Of a stretch of DNA of 64,000 nt, positions 11,751-20,685 are shown piece after piece. The translations under genes and the position numbers were made by a program. The stretch is from Cycas panzhihuaensis (lineage: Eukaryota > Cycadophyta), in assembly GCA_023213395.1 (NCBI GenBank), contig CM041465.1:235297741-235361740 (forward strand). Reading direction: 5' to 3'. Each line of letters begins with the position of its first letter. Positions within the stretch are counted from its first letter, which is position 1. Under the pieces are notes generated by a model. The model was given only the letters and a program-made list of their open reading frames with translations, was not told where the DNA came from and made no database searches.

Positions 11751-12179
11751 TTACTCTAAATATTGGGAGTTAATAATAGAGCCTCATAGGATATAAGTTA
11801 TGTCTATGAATCAAATAATACACATATACTACTATCCTTTGAAGATAACAGAGTTGACAAAGGCAAAGCCATTATAGAAGAATCATCCTCTCCACCTTCA
11901 GTTGACAAAGTTAAAACAATGGTTGAAGGACCATCTTCCTCAGGCACACCAACATCCTCCTTACAAAATGATCATTTTAATAAACAAGATGAGAACTAAG
12001 AGGTTGAGGAAATGAGGATCTCATTCCTAACTTGAGGATCTTGAGAAGTCTGCCAGCTCAATAAGGACATACGACGAGATTAGGTGGGCAAAACTGACAC
12101 TCAAAGTGCCCATAGAACAAGGATATAAGAATCATTATATATTGAGCTTGAACTAATATAACTACACCTTACTCTTAAT

Positions 12180-12960
12180 GAAGAGCTCTTCTCGTACCAG
12201 GAATCTATAAAATATACAGTTTAGAGAAATGAAATAAATGAAGAATACTAATCTCTCATAAAAAATGGTACATGGGAGCTTGTTGATCTACCACTTGGTA
12301 GAAAGGTAGTTCAAAATAAGTGGGTGTCCAAAAACAAATATAGATTAGATGACACCCTTGAAAAATACAAGGCAAGGTTGGTAGCTAAAGGATTCACACA
12401 AAGGGAAGGCATCAACTACACTAAAGTCTTTGCACCTATAACCAAGTGGCCTACAATTAGAACTCTTTTAGCCTTAGCTACTCAACAGGGTTGGAAAATC
12501 TACCAACTCAATATTAAGACCATATTTCTCAATGGGGATCTTGAAGAAGAAATTTACATAGCTCAACCAAAAGGATATAAGATCAAAGGTCAAGAGCATA
12601 GTTTGCAAGCTTAGAAAGTCCTTGTATAGCCTTAAACAAGCCCTTTGTGCTTGGTTTACTAAGTTATCTGAAAAAATGAGACAACTTGGATACAAGGTTT
12701 GTGACTACTAAGATATTGATACAACATTGTTCATCAAGTACCAAAAGGACAAAGTCACTTATCTCATAATCTTTGTGGATGATATGGTAGTAACGGGTAA
12801 TAGTAAATAAGCACTAAGCCAACTGAAAAAGGACCTTGGGAAAATGTGCAAATTATCTAACCTCAGTATAATGAAATATTACTTGGTAATTGAAGTAATA
12901 TAAAAGAATGGAAAATTTTTTCTCTCTCAAGAAAAATACATCAATGATCTTCTAACCAAG
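12180..12960 (+). pseudogene. pol: Copia-1 reverse transcriptase (decayed)
   Basis: A 96-codon stretch (12,324-12,614) is still open and carries the RVT_2 signature: YKARLVAKGFTQREGINY, then WKIYQLNIKTIFLNGDLEEE, in which the usual LDVKNAFL aspartate is N. The catalytic box is intact as FVDDMVV at about 12,773. Frameshifts and stops follow 12,614. The interval 11,750-12,180 before it is the variable integrase-RT linker, with no recognisable domain. Confidence 0.88.
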
Positions 12961-13690
12961 TTTTAATTAGAAGATGCTTGACTAGTGGCTTTACCTATCA
13001 ATCTTAATATCAAACTCTCAACTGATGGCAACACTAGGGAGGCAAATGCAACACTCTATAAGAAACTTGTAGGCAATCTCATCTATACTACCAATACAAG
13101 GCTAGATATTGCACACTCTATTGATATTCTTACATGATTCATAATAGACCCTAAGAAGAATCACTAGCAGGCTGTAGTTTGAGTGTTAAAATACCTAAAG
13201 ACAACTAGTAAATTTTGTTTGTTATATGAACCTAATAATGAATTTAAGCTTTCTATGTATACATATTTAAACTTTATAAGAGATAAAGATATAGGAAGAT
13301 CTATGTCTGAGTAGGTAATGTTTCTTGGAATAGCACCAATATCATGGAGATCCATATGGTAGAAGATAGTTGTTGATTCAGCTATCAAAGTTGAATACAT
13401 TACTACTTCTGAGACTAGTAAGGAGGTGATATGGCTTAGAAAATTATTAGAAACATTAAATATCACCTAAACAAGTCCTATCGGCCTTCACGTAGATAAT
13501 TAATCAATAATCCACATGGTAAAAAATCTTGTATTTCATGATTGTATGAAATACATAAGTACAAAAGTCCATAGGATTAGAGAACTTGTTTATGACGACA
13601 CAATTCAATTAGAATACTGCCCCATAGTAGATCAAGTGGATAATATCTTCACTAAACCATTAAAAAAGGTGAAGTTTGAATAGTTCCAAA
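12961..13690 (+). pseudogene. pol: Copia-1 RNase H (decayed)
   Basis: Readable copia RNase H landmarks include NTRLDIAHSIDIL, VLKYLKTTSKF, WRSIWQKIVVDSAIKVEYI-like text with a stop, TSETSKEVIWLRKLLE, and the conserved end VDQVDNIFTKPL near 13,628-13,665. This domain would degrade RNA in the RNA/DNA hybrid. Several stops. Confidence 0.85.
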
Positions 13691-14172
13691 GGTAGCTTAG
13701 CCCTACGACCTCCATCTTCGACTCATCAAAGAAGATGGTAACATGATCATCATGCTCCATTCTATTCATGAAAACCCCTTATGGGTATGAAAGAATAAGA
13801 CTAAGTCTCTACTCTATCCTATTTGTGAAAACCCCATGTGGGCATAGAGGGATAAGGGTTGTATTAATTTTGGAAAATCAAAATTTATAAAAATATGAAA
13901 GGGCATAGGGGATGACTAAACGGTATATGAAGACTTAATAGATTGAGGTGTACATTTATTCTACTTGGCTTTTAGGCTATATTAAAGAGCCACCTTAGCC
14001 ATTTTAATTTATGAAAGGAGCTATAGATCTTAGAAAGTCTATGGGTTTTTATTCTCTATGAGGGTTTTCCTACAAAAGTATCATTTAGAATTTTAATATA
14101 ATTATGAGGCTCAAATAAAGACCTCATAGAATAGATTTTCTCAAAATGACCTTCCACCATTAACAGGGAGAT
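13691..14172 (+). other. Copia-1 3' untranslated region and polypurine tract
   Basis: About 470 bp after the polyprotein hold a partly duplicated phrase (AAAACCCCTTATGGGTATG at about 13,770 and AAAACCCCATGTGGGCATAG at about 13,829) but no gene. The tract AACAGGGAGAT (14,162-14,172) abuts the 3' LTR and is the plus-strand primer, of the GGGAGAT type common in copia elements. Confidence 0.7.
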
Positions 14173-14484
14173 TAAAAGAGGTTAATGTATTAAGGTTATT
14201 TGTGTAGATTAATTAAATGACCTTAGAATATATTGTTAGCATTAGTCTCTTAGTGAAATGTGCTTTATATGCATTTAGATATAATTTTGGGTTTATGTCA
14301 TTAGGCATAAAAATCCTAACTGTAATACTCACCCTCAATAGTAAAAGGCAAAATCTCAAGGAGGGAGTCATTATTCATTCTCACCTCCAAGCTTTACTCT
14401 TGTATCTTATTTCATCTCTTTTTCATTATCCATTGCTATTGTGTGCATGTGAGTGATTTATCCCCTAGATCCATCCATCGTTCA
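14173..14484 (+). repeat. Copia-1 3' LTR
   Basis: Homologous to 6,916-7,226 end to end. The start has decayed from TG to TA (TAAAAGAGG) and the end is TTCA. Many substitutions between the copies indicate an old insertion. Confidence 0.88.
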
Positions 14485-14960
14485 CCCTAAACTTGAGTAG
14501 TGCATCCCTTTGAATGTATGATTAAGGAGCTAAAGCTCTAGCCTTCCCAACCCTCTTTTGAGTCACATAGACCCATTCACTAGGCCTCCCATGCCATGCC
14601 ACCTAAAGGTGGGAATACTTAATCTTCTTAAGAGAAGAAGGCAAGACCTCCCCCTGAGAAGAAATGGTACTCCGTGCATGCGGAGTACCTTCATGGGGAC
14701 TCACAATATTTGTTCTAGCACCTAGACCTCACACCATGTCATGATGATTCCTTATAAAGGGTTTCCAAGCCTAATTTAGACCAGCTAGTCTGTAAGGATC
14801 CCTTACCTAACCATGGGGAACAAGATCTTCCTACTTAAAATAGGAGGGTGAGGAATAAGGGGCAGTCTCCCAACCTTCTTCTAACCAAAAGAAGGTGAAT
14901 AAGGTATAAGAACCATCCTCTATACTAAGCCCTAGAGCCTAACACCCCTCATCCTTGTAA
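14485..14960 (+). pseudogene. gag: Tat-A gag, second part with zinc-finger region
   Basis: Continues the gag cut at 6,915. It aligns with the reverse complement of Tat-C 51,200-51,700: ATTAAGGAGCTAAAGCTCT, then GAGAAGAAATGGTACTCCGTGC encoding the start of the C-x-x-H-G finger, then text to AAAGAAGGTGA near 14,888. Homology is lost around 14,945, where Tat-B LTR sequence takes over. Confidence 0.7.
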
Positions 14961-15240
14961 CCCAAAAATAATGGTAGTTGGGAATATTGTGGAGACACAG
15001 AGGAGGGTTGTGGAGTGTCATGGTATACACATCCTTAAATCGTCATAGGCTGAAAAGTGTTGAGATGCAATGCATTCAAGCAATGGATGCATAGTAGTTA
15101 TGCAATACGTTAATCATCACATGATGTAGATGCAATGCTTTAATCAACCTTTCCTAGAACTGATAATGATAAGGGATAGAAACATACCTATACTTACCTG
15201 AGTCAACTTATCCATGCCTATTCCCAGTAGCTAAGAAACA
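14960..15240 (-). repeat. Tat-B 3' LTR, truncated to about 280 bp
   Basis: Closely matches the last 255 bp or so of the right LTR (37,715-37,974): GTGGAGACACAGAGGAGGG, CACATCCTTAAATCGTCATA and the terminus AGCTAAGAAACA. About 2.8 kb of the LTR is missing on the left, together with its target duplication. Confidence 0.85.
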
Positions 15241-15258
15241 TTGCCCCCTTAGTAGCAG
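15241..15258 (-). other. Tat-B polypurine tract
   Basis: Read on the - strand, CTGCTACTAAGGGGGCAA immediately precedes the LTR start TGTTTC. It matches the Tat-C tract at 42,299-42,316 and primes plus-strand DNA synthesis. Confidence 0.8.
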
Positions 15259-15630
15259 AGCCTCACTACTTGGAAGAGTAACGTGATGGAAAATGCTAGC
15301 AACCAAATGTTAGCAACACATATGTATAACAAATATGACAATGATATGAGCTAAGGGTGACGATGAGTGTCATGGTGGGACACCTAGAAAGGGAGACTAA
15401 GGGGAGATGGCATAAGGGCTACCTATGCATCGCCTTGGAGTTGACAAGCAGAGCAAATGGATGGGGGGATGCCCCCATCATATGAGTATAGAATAAATAA
15501 TAAGAGAAAATCATGAACATGATCAAGTAGATGCTACAAACGAGATGCTATACACATAGGAAAGCAAGGAAGGTAAAGACTTTATACCAAGGGTAGCATG
15601 AATGGTAGGGTGAGGAGAGTAAACCTAGCA

Positions 15631-15658
15631 GTCACCATAGTTTAACCTCATTAGTGGC
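15631..15658 (-). other. Conserved 3' UTR motif
   Basis: The - strand text CACTAATGAGGTTAAACTAT recurs in Tat-C (42,606-42,635), Tat-D (23,491-23,516) and Tat-A (57,861-57,884), always between aRNH and the 3' LTR. It is also the core of the 72-bp tandem repeat at 1,095-1,625. Role unknown. Confidence 0.7.
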
Positions 15659-15729
15659 CAACTTTTAGAGGTGTGAGTAGATCACAAGATGGGAGAGTGG
15701 GATGACCCAAAACCTAGGCACCTGGGCAG

Positions 15730-16230
15730 CTAGATAGGTTCCTCAAGAGTGTCCATCAAGGAGAGGGAGGAGACACTCGAGGATGAGATGAACGAGGTCA
15801 TCTGCCTCAATGTTGTAGTCCCAAAGGATATGTCAGATATCAATGGATGAGAAATGAGACAAAAGAGACCTAATGATCAAGGTGAGAGCTCTCAAGCATG
15901 GGTAACCCACCTAGTAGACCTAGGTGAGATGAGACACCATGACCTGAGAGTCGTAAAGGAGGATGATGAGTCCACGATGGAAGCAGAGCATATCAGTAAG
16001 GGTTTCAATAATGACTATATATTTAGCTTTGTTATCGGTGGCTTCGAGAAGGAAGACCTCAGGATGTATGTATTCATATCTAAAGAGGGTTCATAGAGGA
16101 TCCACACAGTAGTAGAAGGGCCTAGGTTGCCATGACTTCCACCATCGGTGAAGGTGATTAATACCATAGCAAGGGAAGTAAAGGTCTCAATGAGACAGAT
16201 GGGAAGGAAGGGCAACATTAGGGTCAACGA
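15730..16230 (-). pseudogene. Tat-B archaeal-like RNase H (aRNH), frameshifted
   Basis: The frame starting near 16,227 holds ITFTDGGSHGNLGPSTTVWI, the first catalytic aspartate in the D-G-G-S-x-G-N box typical of archaeal-type RNase H1. A frameshift near 16,050 is followed in another frame by EATDNKAKY (second acidic residue), ETLTDMLCFHRG and LLYDSQVMV (third). In known plant Tat elements an aRNH is an extra domain of the polyprotein. Here it is a separate ORF 3' of the other genes, next to the divergently oriented PMD gene. Confidence 0.8.
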
Positions 16231-16750
16231 GTATAGAAGGATATGGAAGGTATTGCTAGGGCTACGAAATACTTAGAAGGCTATAATTGGGACTATGAAG
16301 GATAGGAGAACCCTAGAAGGAGGCTACCTGGGGATGAGGAGACTGATCCGATGGATGAGAAAGAAATAGTGGCAAAGAGAGCCCCTTTGGGGTCCCAAAG
16401 GTTGCTAAAAAGAGTTGAGCAAGGTCCCAAATAAGGGAGGCACTCCCTTTGGGAGCCCCAAAGTCTCGAACAGGCAGTGAAAATGGGTTTAGGATGGTGA
16501 AATGAGCTAAATGAGTATAAACATGGGCATGTTTTGGGATGGTACAAAAATCAAGACATAATAGGCCTACAGAAGACTGAAGGGGTCATCATAAATGCAC
16601 CTAAGAGGTGAAAAAAAAAGAAAAGAAAAAGGAGGCCACTGAGGCAAAACAGAGATGAACCCAAAAGGAAAAGGTGACATAGGAAATGAGGTGGTCTCAA
16701 GGGTTGTCATAGCAAGAGAAACGAGAGAAGTGCCTGTCGAGGCCCTCGCC

Positions 16751-16758
16751 TATATAAG
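16751..16758 (+). promoter_or_regulatory. TATA box of the antisense PMD gene in Tat-B
   Basis: TATATAAG within CCTATATAAGGAAA. The same box and surroundings (CGAGGCCC before it, GATTCATTTTCAC about 30 bases after it) are kept in Tat-C at 43,664-43,671 although the elements have diverged widely. This suggests a real promoter on the strand opposite to gag-pol. Confidence 0.65.
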
Positions 16759-17235
16759 GAAAGCTTGGCAAAAGCGAGATTCATTTTCACAAGCTCACGA
16801 TCGATCTAGAACCCTTTCCCTTACACAACAAAGTACCACCCAATTTCAGAGGCACATAGAAAGAGATTGAACTGTTGTATTGAAGTGAGGAGACAACCTA
16901 TAGGACCAGAGTGACGAGATGGCTATAGCGAGACTGGATCCACTCGCTCAAATTTAATGTATTTTTATGATTTTTTAGAGTAATTTTTGGCCCCTTAAGT
17001 ACGAATTAGGATCCTCTAGACCCCAATTTACATCCAGAGAGGGGGAGGATTGGGGCATTAGGTAGCCTTAGTCCCAATGGGCCTGGGTGTGATCTACTTG
17101 AGCAAAAAAATTGGTTGTTTTTGGGCATTACCCCCCTTGTATGGGGGGTATGGATGGCCCTGTAGTGAAATTCATGGTGTTACAGAGTTTGCTATAGGGC
17201 TATCAAGGAAAAGCTAAAATTTTAATGGGGCCCAA

Positions 17236-17265
17236 GTCAAACTCTGCGGTACTATGAAGTTTGAC
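17236..17265 (+). other. 30-nt inverted repeat in the PMD gene leader, Tat-B
   Basis: Arms GTCAAACT and AGTTTGAC flank a 14-nt centre containing GCGGTACTATG. The orthologous site in Tat-C (44,167-44,196) has arms beginning GCTAAA and ending TTTAGC, so both sides changed in step. Lies before the putative splice acceptor of the PMD exon. Confidence 0.65.
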
Positions 17266-17416
17266 ATGGGGCATGTAAAATCAAATAGAAAAAGGAAAGG
17301 AAAGAGGCCCAAAAGGTGCCAAATTCAACCTAGAAGAGGGGAGGGGGTGGAGAAGCAACCTAAGGGTAGGCAGGCAAATGTAGAGGAGTTCTAATCGATT
17401 ATTGGGTGTTTTGTAG

Positions 17417-19330
17417 GTGGTTATCACGGTAGACAACCATGAAAACATAGGGATCACCATGATAAGTTTCATTGAGATGATGACTTAGGGAGACAGACAG
17501 ATTTTAGGGAGATGTGGTCTATTGAAGACTATTAGGACACCACAGTATGCTTCATATCAGTGTCTCCTAATGGACATAGTCACCCATTGGGATCACAAGC
17601 AGCATGTGTTCCACCTCCCCTAGGTAGGGGATGTCACTATTACACTAAGGGACATTTAAAGGATCTTGGGCATACTGTCAGGAGGAGTGCTAGTATCACT
17701 AGGGACATTACCTACCAATGACACTGCACATAGGGAGGCATCCACATTCTTTACTAGCCAAGACAGGTGGGATAGACATAAGATATCAATTCAGACCATG
17801 GTTATGTCACAGATTCCTTAAGTAAGGAAATTGATCACATTGGTCATTCTATTTTGGGTTTCCCAAAAATAGAACTATAGGGACATACCCGATGGATGGA
17901 TGAAGATAGTTAGGAGGTGTGATCTTAGGGAGAGACTAGATTAGGCCACTCTTATAGTGGCGAACATGGTTGCCTAGCTAGATGCTATTAGAGTGATAGG
18001 GAGAGGAGGATTCTCCTATTGTATGCTATTGTAGTGTTGGTTCTTTAATCATTTTAGGGTGGTAGCACCACTAGGAGGACCACACCCCATCTCAATATGG
18101 GTTCCAATGGTACATAGGTAGAAGACTTAGTTTAAAGGAAGCGAGGACTAGGCGTATGTCTGGCACTCAGTGGAGGTGACATCACTAGACTTCCTCACTA
18201 TGGTAGACTATACGGTGGATCGATATAGAGGGGTAAGATGGGATAGTGATGATGAGGTAGGAGGTACCCTAGGAGGTGGTAATGATAATGATAACAGCGA
18301 TGGAGACGATGGGGCAGGTCCATCAGGAGCAATAGATGATGAGGTAGGTCCATTAAGGACTGTAAGAGGTGAGGTAGGGCCCTTAAGAGCAGCGGGATGA
18401 GAGGTGGGTCCTTTGGGAGCTGCAAGGAGAGGTAGGCCACCCTACACACTAGTCTGGAGACTGAGGGTAGTAGGCAGAGCTTGAGCAGTGGCAACAATAA
18501 TAGTGGTAGAGGTAGAGGGGGGAGGAGACACCCTGGCAGGCCAGGTAGTTGGCAAGGTGGTACCTAAGGAGGAGGAGGTACGTGTAGTTGAGAGAGGTCC
18601 TGAGGAGGAGACAGTTGCCACACTAGAGGAGCCAGTCATCCCAAGAGGTGAGACACTACCCTTCCCTCTCATCCTTTAACTATTAGGCATTTGGATAGTT
18701 TATTTTGGTTTGGTTTCTAGGGTTTGATATGCATATGGATATGCAGACTAATATGTGTCATGTTTAACTTGGTAGGAGTAGCAGAGATAGGGAGGTTGAT
18801 CAATGCAGTAGTTCGAGAGATATTCCCCTAGGCCTACACAGAGGGGAAACCTCCCATTGAGGCTGGAGAGGAGTCATGATTAACGGAGACACACACAACG
18901 ATATTTGCCCGACTGATCACGGCCAGGGACATATGGGTAGCAGAGTCCTAGGAGTACTAGGTGAGGGTGGGACATCTACAAGGGCAGCTAGACAGGACTC
19001 GTGCAGAGAGAGATACCCTACGCAGTCACATTCAAGCGCTAGAGGCTCAGGGTGGAGGAGCAGGTGGAGATGCAGAGAGCCACATCCAGATAGTTATACT
19101 AGAGGAGAGACTCTAAGGAGTGGAGGGTAAGAGGGATTATATCTAGGCATGATACAATCAACTAATGGAGTAGATGGCAGTTAGGTCATCGTGGAGTAGG
19201 ACTCAGACAATAACGGAGAACCTGAGGAGGCCTCAAGATGAGGGGAGTAAGGCTGGGAGCTCACAGAGGCATAAAAGGAGCATAGGAGGCATGTGGTCTC
19301 TTAGGGATGGATCATGTTGACTAGGAGACA
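17417..19330 (+). pseudogene. Tat-B antisense gene: plant mobile domain plus coiled coil (decayed)
   Basis: Opposite in direction to gag-pol. A splice-acceptor-like TTTTGTAG precedes the first recognised codons at 17,417. The frame reads GRCGLLKTIRTPQYAS, then THWDHKQHVFHLP, stop, VGDVTITLRDI, which is the core of the aminotransferase-like plant mobile domain (PF10536; family text FHLP-x-GE-x-T-x-T-x-x-DV). Then AYVWHSVEVTSLDFL (18,150) and an acidic Gly/Pro-rich linker with GPLRTVRGEVGPLRAAG repeats. After a second acceptor (CTTGGTAG, 18,770-18,777) a helical segment similar to the Tat-C coiled coil extends to about 19,330. Many stops are CAG to TAG. PMD proteins occur both as host genes and in transposons. 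The role here is unknown. Confidence 0.75.
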
Positions 19331-20020
19331 ACACTCCATGAGTATAGGAGTACTAGAGAGCAGGGCATGGCTAGTTTTAATTAGGAAAGCACGGGACCTC
19401 TAGGAAGTCACCATATATTACCACATGATTGTACTCTTTCTTATAAGGATTCCAACTTCCCGTGGATGATGTACCACACTATTATTATGATATGATTCTT
19501 TATGTATATAAAGAGGGGCCAGAGGCACCCCATTTGGTGTATAATAATGGTGTATTTTATTATTTATATGTTTGTATGCTTGTGTATATGTAGGCATAGG
19601 TGCACCAATGTATGAGGGGCTAAACATCATGATGGTTTAGTTGGTTGTTATATGGTTTTGTTGTTAGATCATATGGGTGATGTCTACACTTCTTTTCATG
19701 CAGGGCCATACTCGTATTAGGCATACATAACCACTATGGGCATAGGTGATAGGCACGTGCGAGGCTAAGAGATGGGGTGCCACACATGTCCGTTGAAGAA
19801 GCATAGCAGGATATATAAAGGAAGCATTGGCGGGAGAGAGAGAATACAAGTACTCAAGCATGAAGCCCCAATTGGAGTGCATTTCTAAACTTGAAAGTTA
19901 CGGGAACCAACACATCTAACAAGGAGAGCTAGGAAAACCACCCCAAACTGTCATTCCACCCATGGTTTGGGGGAATGAATATGCACTTAGGGTGGTAGTT
20001 TAGGCTTGTTTCTGAGCGCA

Positions 20021-20440
20021 AAAAGGGGGAAAATGTGTGCCTAATCTACACAGGGGTAGAAATAGTCACATGTAGAATTGAGATGGATGATGAAGGGCAG
20101 GCCTCGTATGGTTGGGCCTATAAGTAAAATGGTTTTGTTTAGAACTAGATGAGTGTGATGGACTTAACACATGATGGATCATATGCCAAGGTTGCATCTG
20201 AGTAGGACTAGCTTTGCTCCTAGGTGAAGACCTAGAGCATGAAGAAGAAATACCTCTATGAGTGGTTCATCGATGCAGATACCTATGTGAAGCTACTTGG
20301 GGAGGGTGGTAAAATGAAAGGAGTGGCTGGTCCAAAACCAGCAGCTCAAGAGCTAATGTAGAATAAAGAGAAGAGGGAATATTCGATCAGGGTATCTCCC
20401 TAGGTGTGCGTGAAACCAGGGTGACACATCAAGGAGGGGG
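20021..20440 (+). pseudogene. Unidentified antisense reading frame in place of Tat-B pol
   Basis: Between sequence homologous to the region just 3' of integrase (up to about 20,020) and the protease-RT linker (from about 20,440) lies DNA absent from Tat-C. On the + strand one frame runs through about 115 codons interrupted only by TAG/TAA, most of them positions where CAG/CAA would be expected after deamination. The longest uninterrupted piece is 20,239-20,361 and contains YEWFIDADTYVKLLGEGG. No family is recognised. It may be a captured host exon or a second accessory ORF. Consistent codon flow across the stops argues for former coding. Confidence 0.5.
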
Positions 20441-20685
20441 CTCATGGCCATCGCTATCTGACTCAGAATCACCCATGACAACTAGGTAATTATAGCTACC
20501 TACACTAATAGGGGCAAACTTGACTAGGTTTGGCTTATGATAAGACATAGGTTCTATTTGATAAAGGTCAGTCTTCTATAAAAGGAGCCCCACGAAAGGG
20601 ATAACCTCCTCAAAATCACTATCTTCATTATCAAAGACAGCCTAGCAGGCTGGGTGAGAAGTGTGAGATGGCATAGGCTTACGGG
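20440..20685 (-). pseudogene. pol: Tat-B protease-RT linker remnant (left of Tat-D)
   Basis: Matches Tat-C near 50,200-50,400 and Tat-D near 25,650-25,850; an example is the + strand phrase CACTAATAGGGGCAAACTTG against CACGCCAATAGGGGCAAAAC in Tat-D. It continues at 31,519 after the Tat-D insertion. No enzyme motif belongs to this stretch. Confidence 0.65.
20681..20685. repeat. Target-site duplication of Tat-D, left copy
   Basis: ACGGG directly before the LTR start TGGACGC; identical to 31,514-31,518 directly after the other LTR end GGGAAACA. Five bases is the usual size for Ty3/gypsy insertion. Confidence 0.92.

Larger units (their letters stand above)
6916..14484 (+). mobile_element. Copia-1: Ty1/copia element inserted in Tat-A gag
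   Basis: A 7.6-kb element with two LTRs of about 311 bp, a Met-tRNA-type primer site and the copia domain order gag, protease, integrase, reverse transcriptase, RNase H. Tat-A gag homology stops at its left edge and resumes at its right edge. The possible target duplication is CGCTT (6,911-6,915) against CCCTA (14,485-14,489), only 3 of 5 matching, as expected for an old insertion. Stops throughout the polyprotein make it immobile. Confidence 0.88.

Noticed and set aside
18198-18497. 99-codon open frame on the - strand, Leu/Pro-rich
   Set aside because: Mirror image of the Gly/Pro/acidic linker of the + strand PMD gene; low-complexity DNA leaves the other strand open by chance.
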